Shown here: positions 1 to 5,016 of the stretch, in pieces
How positions within the stretch are numbered: the first letter of the stretch is position 1
How the letters are laid out: each line of letters opens with the position of its first letter
NCBI GenBank assembly: GCA_964400725.1
Contig: CAYNVS010000099.1
Span: 1-5,016, forward strand
Reading direction: 5' to 3'
DNA: 5,016 bases
From: CAYNVS01 sp964400725
GTDB taxonomy: Bacteria; Myxococcota_A; SURF-8; CAYNVS01
Position numbers and translations under genes: made by a program
The notes under the pieces: generated by a model
What the model was told of the DNA's origin: nothing
The model's database searches: none
What the model saw: only the letters and a program-made list of their open reading frames with translations

Positions 1-1
1 A

Positions 2-103
2 GTGCGGCAGGAAATTCAAAAGGAACGTCTCGACGCGGCTCAGGTTGAACTTGGCGAAAACAATGGAAAAACTTTTTGTCGAGTCGGGAATGAAGGCTAT
101 TAA
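2..103 (+). CDS. Possible 3' end of an upstream coding region, or a frameshifted 5' part of the beta-helix gene
   Basis: Frame 2 is open from the window edge to a TAA at 101-103. Its first ~19 codons read like real protein: a charged amphipathic helix (RQEIQKERLDAAQVELGE), with G in the first codon position in about half the codons. The same bases in frame 3, the frame of the downstream gene, give a poor, Arg/Lys-rich sequence with few G-starting codons. After about base 60 the situation reverses: frame 2 becomes implausible (NNGKTFCRVGNEGY) and frame 3 becomes good. Either an upstream gene ends here and overlaps the start of the next by a few tens of bases, or one reading frame was broken by an extra base, for example in the A run at 57-60. 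Too little is visible to name a product. Confidence 0.35.
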   Translation: MRQEIQKERLDAAQVELGENNGKTFCRVGNEGY

Positions 104-1982
104 AGACCGCGTAGACTCGCAGGCGAAGAACGGGCATTTTGAAGACGACCCGTTTGGGGTAATAACAGTTCCAAAGGCAAGAAATATGGGCGATGTTTTT
201 ATTACAACAGATACGAATTGGAATATTTATGGCAGTTGTCCATCGGATCCATATTTTACCAGTTTGACTATTCAAAATAATGCAACCTTAACAATTCAGG
301 GATGTTCAATCTACGTAAGCGGCAATCTCAACATTGCAAGCGGATCTTTGGTTGCAAGAGGAATTAATTCTGGGCTAAAGACCAATCTCTATGTAACGGG
401 TTCGATTACGCTTACTGGAACTGGAACAAACCCTGCTGTTTTAAAAACTAGCAATACAAATATCTTTATTGATGGAACGATTTGGTTATGGGCTAAAGCA
501 AAGTGGGAAGCGGCTAGAGACGCAGGTTATACTGGTTCGACAGTGGTTCAGCCTCGAGACGCAACATATTGGTCTGGGATCGCGGTTTGGGGGAATTATT
601 GGGGAAACCCTGAAGTTCTCAACGCCTCTTTGTGGTTAAAAAATACGACATTAAAAAAAGCTGTATATGCAATAAACGTTTCCGCTTGGGATAGCGTAAA
701 TAATTATTGGCGCCCCACTTATGCGGATATTTATCTAAATAATGTAACATTTGAAAACAATATTGCCGGAATTACTTATCACAACGCAAGAGATTCCTCG
801 TTAGAATCTTCAACATCTCACGGGGTATATTATTTATATTTTAACAATCCAGATACAGATTGGTTCCAGAGCGTATATACTCAACTACAGTGGAGCGCAT
901 ATAATAATCAGCCTTATTATCGCCCATGGTGGGCATACGGCGCGGAGGATACGCAATCATCGATAAGGCAATCTACTTTTCAATATGTGTATGATAACGG
1001 CAATAGCTCCAATATAGATTGGGGTCTACCGCCAATTTTTAAAAGGAGATACGCCGACAAAACATATATTTCTAATTGCAGAATTTATCATCGTTCGACA
1101 GGCATCGCGAATCATATTTTATTAGAAGAATTAGGCGCGCAAACTCAAATTTCTTCAAGCAAATTTATAGATGCAACCGCTTCAGTCGGAACTGATGTAA
1201 GAACGCATAACATACACATATCGCTAAAAAATTATCCGAACGCATATTTAACGGATGCAATTAAGTTATACAATAACGACTTTGGCGGGCTACGTCCGGA
1301 CATTGTACCGCCGAATCCAGATTACCGTTATAGAGGTTCAAGCGGAATTTATATTATTTTAGACGCACAAGAAACAAATCTTTCAGGCTTTCAAGTCAAT
1401 GTTGATAGTAACTACATTTACAATTCCAATATCCCTTCTGCAACAAATAATCATGAATTGATATACATTTACGGAAAGCCGGTTATGAACGGTCAATGGA
1501 TGGAAGCGGAAGTAAAAAACAACGTTCTTTATAATAATTACAACGACAGCGTCGGCGGCATAGCGGTCTATGAAGGAAACAACGTAAAAATCTATAATAA
1601 TATATTAAGTAGTTATTCTCAAACTCCGGTTACGGGCCGATATTTTTATGGCGTTCAAGTTGCCGACGATTTAATCCCTTGGATATATTCAAACGTTTTC
1701 AACGGAGTTCTATATGATAAAAACGATGGTCTTATAAACGCATGGATTATATTTGCCGCTGGATCTGGAGACTATACTATTCCAAAAGTGTGGTCTAACA
1801 ATGATATTAATGCTTTAAATCAGACGGGAACATATTCTATAAATTACAGAGCGTCATATTTTTGTCCGGCCTCAGATATCACAATAGGACGAAACTCAAG
1901 CGGAACTTGCGCAAATAACAGTATGCAAAGCGCATACTCTGAAGAATGTTCGACAAGTTTTAATATCTTAGAATGCCAATAG
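45..1982 (+). CDS. Right-handed parallel beta-helix repeat protein, probably surface or secreted; 5' end unresolved
   Basis: Numbering is from the TTG at 45 (645 residues). From about residue 50 the protein is a beta-helix. A capping region (about 72-104, with TLTIQG and VSGNLNIASGSL) leads to a W176-S-G-I motif typical of the first full coil. Coils with Asn-rich turns then follow near 200, 232, 343, 370, 409, 454, 491, 517, 548 and 583 (for example NNVTFENN, YNNDFGG, KNNVLYNNY, YSNVFNG). An aromatic-rich insertion lies at about 260-300 (with YYRPWWAY). The last 40 residues hold four Cys (607, 622, 635, 644). Beta-helices of this kind occur in polysaccharide lyases, NosD-like proteins and adhesins. 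I see no catalytic set, so a fold call is all that is safe. No signal peptide is visible: the N-terminus is a charged helix (MEKLFVESGMKAIKDRV). The start is uncertain. TTG 45 touches an AGG with no spacing, ATG 63 has no Shine-Dalgarno, and the frame is open to the window edge, so the true start may lie outside. Confidence 0.85.
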   Translation: MNLAKTMEKLFVESGMKAIKDRVDSQAKNGHFEDDPFGVITVPKARNMGDVFITTDTNWNIYGSCPSDPYFTSLTIQNNATLTIQGCSIYVSGNLNIASGSLVARGINSGLKTNLYVTGSITLTGTGTNPAVLKTSNTNIFIDGTIWLWAKAKWEAARDAGYTGSTVVQPRDATYWSGIAVWGNYWGNPEVLNASLWLKNTTLKKAVYAINVSAWDSVNNYWRPTYADIYLNNVTFENNIAGITYHNARDSSLESSTSHGVYYLYFNNPDTDWFQSVYTQLQWSAYNNQPYYRPWWAYGAEDTQSSIRQSTFQYVYDNGNSSNIDWGLPPIFKRRYADKTYISNCRIYHRSTGIANHILLEELGAQTQISSSKFIDATASVGTDVRTHNIHISLKNYPNAYLTDAIKLYNNDFGGLRPDIVPPNPDYRYRGSSGIYIILDAQETNLSGFQVNVDSNYIYNSNIPSATNNHELIYIYGKPVMNGQWMEAEVKNNVLYNNYNDSVGGIAVYEGNNVKIYNNILSSYSQTPVTGRYFYGVQVADDLIPWIYSNVFNGVLYDKNDGLINAWIIFAAGSGDYTIPKVWSNNDINALNQTGTYSINYRASYFCPASDITIGRNSSGTCANNSMQSAYSEECSTSFNILECQ

Positions 1983-1989
1983 GATTTTT

Positions 1990-2055
1990 ATGTTAGAATA
2001 CTTGATTATAGAGGCGCTTGCTAAATTGATCTTCGCAAGCGCCTCAGGAGTGTAA
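1990..2055 (+). CDS. Candidate 21-codon leader peptide or small hydrophobic protein
   Basis: An ATG at 1990 opens a 21-residue frame, MLEYLIIEALAKLIFASASG plus a final Val, ending in TAA at 2053-2055. An AGGA at 1981-1984, overlapping the stop codon of the beta-helix gene, sits 5 bases before the ATG, which is good ribosome-binding spacing. The stop lies 4 bases before the lipoprotein ATG, and the ORF covers both arms of the 2011-2045 inverted repeat. A ribosome reading it would melt the hairpin and arrive at the next start, so translational coupling or a leader role is possible. There is no run of one regulatory amino acid as in classical attenuation leaders. At this length, chance cannot be excluded. 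Confidence 0.3.
   Translation: MLEYLIIEALAKLIFASASGV
1991..1999 (+). promoter_or_regulatory. Possible extended -10 promoter for the lipoprotein gene
   Basis: TG-T-TAGAAT matches the extended -10 pattern TGnTATAAT with one mismatch in the hexamer. No good -35 is present 16-18 bases upstream (bases around 1970-1977 read AGAATGCC). Transcription would start near 2005-2008, which would place the 2011-2045 hairpin at the very 5' end of the message. This is a short match in AT-rich sequence and therefore weak. Confidence 0.2.
2011..2045 (+). repeat. Perfect 11-bp inverted repeat (RNA hairpin) directly before the lipoprotein ribosome binding site
   Basis: GAGGCGCTTGC at 2011-2021 and GCAAGCGCCTC at 2035-2045 pair perfectly, with 8 of 11 pairs G-C, around a 13-base loop. 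The stem ends at the base before the AGGAG at 2046-2050. No T tract follows on the plus strand, nor on the minus strand beyond 2011, so this is not a standard intrinsic terminator. Likely roles are a 5' stabilising or translation-modulating structure for the downstream gene, a 3' end-protecting structure for the upstream gene, or a protein-binding palindrome. Confidence 0.75.
2046..2050 (+). promoter_or_regulatory. Shine-Dalgarno of the lipoprotein gene
   Basis: AGGAG lies 9 bases before ATG 2060 and 12 before the second ATG at 2063. This favours 2060, although both starts leave a working signal peptide. It directly abuts the preceding hairpin, so access to it could depend on that structure. 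Confidence 0.7.
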
Positions 2056-2059
2056 CTAT

Positions 2060-4927
2060 ATGATGACTACCAAATGTTTTACTATGACCATTCTTGGGAT
2101 ATTTACAATAATTTCTCTCATAGGATGCGGCGAAACGTCTTCTCAAAAAACAGGCGATGCTTTTGAATGCGATGCCGACCAAAATTTAGACGAAAAAGCA
2201 GCTAACGATGAGGCGGAATTAGCAGAGCCTAGCGAGGAGATTGTATCAGATTTCGACTCCACAGAAATCCAAATGGATGTCGATGCGGATAACTTTGTTT
2301 GGGAAACGGAAATAGAACAATTGAAAGAGATTGATGAATTAGAATCGGCGGCTGAAACGCATGAATTAAAAATGCCTGAATTTAAAGACATTGTTGTTCC
2401 CAAAATAAATACCGAAGCTACCGACTATTTTTTTATCCCTTTTGAGTTAGACGACGGCAGAGTGGCAGTGTTATGGGCGAATTCTCTTGGATTGAGATTC
2501 AGAATAAGCAATGAATCGCATACGAACTGGGATCGCGAAAGATTATTTACGCCAAGCGTCCATAATGAACTTAAAAGCAGCGTGTCCGCGCCGTTGACAA
2601 TATGTCCGAATGGCGACGATCAAAATTGCAGGCAAGGAGATCCATTGCCCGACGACAAATGGAACATTAATGTCGGTCTATATGAAAAAGAATATGGCCT
2701 TTCAAAAATGATGCCCATTTGGGAAGATATCAAGGGCGTTTACCATCTTCCTTTCTTTTTGTCAAATTCATTACAACCAAGTTTTGTAGATGCGAGAATT
2801 AGTAATGACAATTTAAATCCTGAATTCATTGTAATTGAAGATTTGGGTGCAGTTCAAAATAAATATATTTTGGGCGAGGGGAAATACTATCTGAATAGCG
2901 ACATCGGATATTTTGATATGGATTGGGGGCTTGCCGATAACGGTTGCGGAGCTTTTTATTACGTAAAGAAAACCGCTCCACAAAGCAACTACAGAAATTC
3001 AATTTCACGCCGTTGGCTTTGCGGCGAAAGTTGGAGCGAAGAGGAACAGATTTATGTTATCGGAGCGGCAGAAGGAATTGGAGATGACGAAGGGGGTTTG
3101 TGGTGTGAATGTCCCGCCGAAAATTGTGATAAAGAACATTGTCTTAACATTGACTCGATTCACATCGTTAGAGATTCGCAGAACAGATTGAAGGATACCG
3201 TAGTCGCTCTTCTAAACGGAGGCAATACGCTCTCGACTATTTCAACGGTATTAATACGCGCTCCTAAAGACGGCGCGCCATCATCGATTGTTTTATCATC
3301 CTCCAGAAATAAACAACCGCAAAACCCAGCCATAACTTATACCGCTTACGAATTTTCGGATAATTCGATGTGGTTATTGTATTCAACAATGGTTGAGGAC
3401 AACATTGTTTTATATGCGCGCGAATTCGATTTGAACGAATTCAAGGGAGAAGCGCAATCAATGCTTAAAAACAACCCGTCATTAACCTATTTGAAATACA
3501 TTAATTCTATATCAAAAGGCAGCTCGAAACGTCTGACATCCTTTCTTATTTCTACAGATGAATCAAAACAAATTGATATTTTACATGTGCATGCGCCGAC
3601 TGATCTCCAAACAACATCCGATAAATATTTCGAAACCATTTCACAAATTGAAAATGAAGACGGATACGGCTTATTCTATAGTTTGACATCTGATCGCAAT
3701 AACAATTCGATAATGGCTGTTGCAAGGAAGAGACATCCGTTTAATCAGTTATCATTCGATTCTTACACAGGTCCTCTAATTCACAATCTATGCGTTTATG
3801 CAGAAAACGACCAAGGAATTCGCGAAAACATAGGTTGTCCCATCAACGATGAAGGGTTCCATTGGAACTACGGCGCCGCCGCGTGGCTGGAAGACAACTC
3901 AAACGAACTTCCGGTATTGCTTATGGGAGGAAGCGGCGGCTTGAGCTACTTTTCGATGATTGATACGGCTGACGAGAGCCATGTGTTGAAGATGTTTCCG
4001 TATTCGCAAATTCCTCCAAGCGGAACGATGATGAGCAACGGCCTTAACGGAGCGCGCGATTTAGTCGCGGCAACCCCTTCAGAACTTGAGACGCTGCTTT
4101 TAAGGCTGGATTCTGATCGGAAGCTAAAAATAAACAAGATTATACATTCTGATGACATACAAGAAGCCGGTTGCGGGGTAATGAGCGTTGCCGGCGATTT
4201 GCTTCGTTTTCGATGCAGAGGCAGCGATTTATATTCAAACTTTACTTATACTACAATCTTGTGCGACGCGGATGGAAATTGTTCTCAGCCGCGCCCATTT
4301 TCGATAGATGGATACGAAGTTTGGGGGATTCGAATATTTAAAAGAAGCGGCGATTACGTTGCGGTATACCGCGATCCTCTTTATAGAGGGGCGGTAATAA
4401 ATTTTCGAACGTGGAAAAGCGAAGACGGTGGAATTACTTGGAATAAATTGGGCGACGATTTCTTTGGATTCGGTCAATTTTTATCGCCGACCATAGAGGG
4501 TTTTTATAAAGACGGCTTGGCGGGAGTTAATATACTTGCCTTTGAAAATGGAACAGAGATGGAATATGTTTTAAAAGGGTTTACGCTCGATATAGGCAGC
4601 GGCGGCGTCAAATGGGGCAACGCCGAATTGAAGATGGAGAAGACCGTTTCATCTTTTAATATTTCCGTTGGCAATAACGGAAAAATATTAGTCGTATGGA
4701 CTTATACAGATGAAGGTTCCAAAATAAACAGCGTTTTATACGACCTTGAAAAGGATGAGTTCAGCGATATAGACTCCGTCGACCTAAATCTGGACGGCGA
4801 TATTTCCGCTGTCAAGCCTTTTATAAACGATGCGGGTTATTGCGTTGCAATCGAGTATATTGTAGCCGCAGCAGAAAATGTAGGGCCGCAGCAAACAAAG
4901 ACCATTTGGGGTTGCAATAAATGGTAG
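2060..4927 (+). CDS. Large outer-membrane-type lipoprotein with Asp-box (BNR/sialidase-like) beta-propeller
   Basis: The 955-residue product starts with a lipoprotein signal: K5, a hydrophobic stretch at 7-21, and lipobox L20-I-G-C23. Gly follows the Cys, not Asp, which fits outer-membrane sorting. Residues about 31-107 form an Asp/Glu-rich low-complexity spacer. The rest has repeated strand clusters typical of propeller blades (for example DDGRVAVLW at 131-139, SGDYVAVY at 763-770, GNNGKILVVW at 871-880). A canonical Asp-box is at 787-794 (SEDGGITW). Degenerate ones end at W157 (SNESHTNW), W325 (CGESW) and W852 (GGVKW). Asp-boxes are structural turns in sialidases, GH74 and sortilin-like proteins, so they show fold, not enzyme activity. 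The length could hold two propellers. Cys occur as short-range groups: 182/190, 349/351/356/361 and 735/741. It follows the beta-helix gene by 77 bases and may be co-transcribed. The exact function is unknown to me. Confidence 0.88.
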   Translation: MMTTKCFTMTILGIFTIISLIGCGETSSQKTGDAFECDADQNLDEKAANDEAELAEPSEEIVSDFDSTEIQMDVDADNFVWETEIEQLKEIDELESAAETHELKMPEFKDIVVPKINTEATDYFFIPFELDDGRVAVLWANSLGLRFRISNESHTNWDRERLFTPSVHNELKSSVSAPLTICPNGDDQNCRQGDPLPDDKWNINVGLYEKEYGLSKMMPIWEDIKGVYHLPFFLSNSLQPSFVDARISNDNLNPEFIVIEDLGAVQNKYILGEGKYYLNSDIGYFDMDWGLADNGCGAFYYVKKTAPQSNYRNSISRRWLCGESWSEEEQIYVIGAAEGIGDDEGGLWCECPAENCDKEHCLNIDSIHIVRDSQNRLKDTVVALLNGGNTLSTISTVLIRAPKDGAPSSIVLSSSRNKQPQNPAITYTAYEFSDNSMWLLYSTMVEDNIVLYAREFDLNEFKGEAQSMLKNNPSLTYLKYINSISKGSSKRLTSFLISTDESKQIDILHVHAPTDLQTTSDKYFETISQIENEDGYGLFYSLTSDRNNNSIMAVARKRHPFNQLSFDSYTGPLIHNLCVYAENDQGIRENIGCPINDEGFHWNYGAAAWLEDNSNELPVLLMGGSGGLSYFSMIDTADESHVLKMFPYSQIPPSGTMMSNGLNGARDLVAATPSELETLLLRLDSDRKLKINKIIHSDDIQEAGCGVMSVAGDLLRFRCRGSDLYSNFTYTTILCDADGNCSQPRPFSIDGYEVWGIRIFKRSGDYVAVYRDPLYRGAVINFRTWKSEDGGITWNKLGDDFFGFGQFLSPTIEGFYKDGLAGVNILAFENGTEMEYVLKGFTLDIGSGGVKWGNAELKMEKTVSSFNISVGNNGKILVVWTYTDEGSKINSVLYDLEKDEFSDIDSVDLNLDGDISAVKPFINDAGYCVAIEYIVAAAENVGPQQTKTIWGCNKW

Positions 4928-4937
4928 TTTTAAAAGC

Positions 4938-4957
4938 AAAGTTACAGAGTAACGTTT
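4938..4957 (+). terminator. Weak terminator-like hairpin after the lipoprotein gene
   Basis: GTTAC at 4941-4945 pairs with GTAAC at 4949-4953 around the loop AGA. The flanking AAA (4938-4940) and TTT (4955-4957) extend the stem across one bulged G. The stem is short and AT-rich and is followed by only three Ts, so it is a poor intrinsic terminator. Position alone, 14 bases after the stop codon, gives it some weight. Confidence 0.25.
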
Positions 4958-4985
4958 CAAGTTGTAAACGGCGGTTGAAAAACGC

Positions 4986-5002
4986 GGCGGGGGGCGGGGC
5001 GG
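4986..5002 (+). other. G-rich block with G-quadruplex potential
   Basis: Seventeen bases contain G runs of 2, 6, 4 and 2 separated by single C bases. They lie in a window of about 40% GC. Single-base loops would allow a two-layer quadruplex, or more if the six-G run is split. It lies 59 bases after the lipoprotein stop, so it would be near the 3' end of that message or upstream of whatever follows. Confidence 0.4.
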
Positions 5003-5016
5003 AATAAAAGCGCGGC

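Larger units (their letters stand above)
4928..5016. other. Non-coding 3' tail, cut by the window edge
   Basis: After the lipoprotein stop there are 89 bases with no supported gene on either strand. They contain a weak hairpin (4941-4953), then a sharp change to G-rich sequence (4986-5002), and end in GCGCGGC at the window edge. I see no promoter or start codon with a ribosome binding site here. Confidence 0.6.

Noticed and set aside
2011..2045. Calling the intergenic hairpin an intrinsic terminator
   Set aside because: No T tract follows the stem on either strand, and the next bases are the Shine-Dalgarno. Kept as an inverted repeat of unassigned role.
2143..2403. 86-codon minus-strand ORF, rich in Ser
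   Set aside because: It is the antisense of the Asp/Glu-rich linker codons (GAN read backward gives Ser/Phe-type codons). No ribosome binding signal or protein-like pattern.
2826..3008. 60-codon minus-strand ORF
   Set aside because: Lies wholly inside the well-supported lipoprotein gene; basic, irregular sequence with no family resemblance.
3422..3442. 7-bp inverted repeat GAATTCG / CGAATTC with a 7-base spacer
   Set aside because: Falls inside the lipoprotein reading frame and is explained by repeated E-F codons (REFDLNEF). Too short to stand as a regulatory site.
3946..4158. 70-codon minus-strand ORF with a hydrophobic stretch
   Set aside because: Lies antisense to propeller-coding sequence. 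Composition follows from the opposite strand, and nothing suggests independent coding.
4411..4450. Calling the lipoprotein a sialidase enzyme because of the Asp-box
   Set aside because: Asp-boxes are structural and occur in many non-sialidases. The Arg expected in an [FY]-R-I-P motif is Phe here, and I could not identify the other catalytic residues.
4235..4477. 80-codon minus-strand ORF
   Set aside because: Antisense to the blade that carries the canonical Asp-box on the plus strand; no independent support.
1..5016. CRISPR array, tandem repeat array, tRNA/rRNA, insertion sequence or diversity-generating template repeat
   Set aside because: No regularly spaced direct repeats, tRNA-like cloverleaf, transposase motif, terminal inverted repeats or reverse transcriptase motif were seen on either strand.

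Overview
The window holds two long plus-strand genes that fill almost all of it, plus short edge and intergenic sequence. Both products look extracytoplasmic: a right-handed parallel beta-helix repeat protein (about 45-1982, 5' end unresolved) and a large beta-propeller lipoprotein with an Asp-box (2060-4927). I see no RNA gene, mobile element, CRISPR array, replication gene or metabolic enzyme.

Organism: a lipobox signal peptide followed by a long Asp/Glu-rich linker, a usable Shine-Dalgarno sequence (AGGAG), overall GC near 40% by eye, and paralog-like orphan surface proteins with short Cys loops suggest a diderm bacterium. Predatory or anaerobic Myxococcota/Deltaproteobacteria-type lineages often carry such acidic-linker lipoproteins. 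This is an impression from protein style; no phylogenetic marker is present.

Layout. (1) 1-180: more GC-rich than what follows (about 48% against about 32-40%). The coding signal appears to change from frame 2 to frame 3 near 57-71. (2) 180-1982: beta-helix coils with many N-N-x-[aromatic/aliphatic] turns. (3) 1983-2059: a 77-base gap that holds a perfect 11-bp inverted repeat directly against the Shine-Dalgarno of the next gene. It also holds a 21-codon mini-ORF across that hairpin and a possible extended -10 promoter. (4) 2060-4927: lipoprotein with acidic spacer and about ten or more propeller-like strand clusters. (5) 4928-5016: non-coding tail with a weak hairpin and a G-rich block cut by the window edge.

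The same strand and the short gap make a two-gene transcript plausible. The hairpin and candidate promoter leave room for separate control of the lipoprotein. The simplest joint reading is two cell-surface proteins, perhaps for binding or processing polysaccharide or for surface contact. No catalytic residues identify an activity for either. Nothing here proves a new system; the leader region between the genes and the 5' frame switch are the parts most worth checking.
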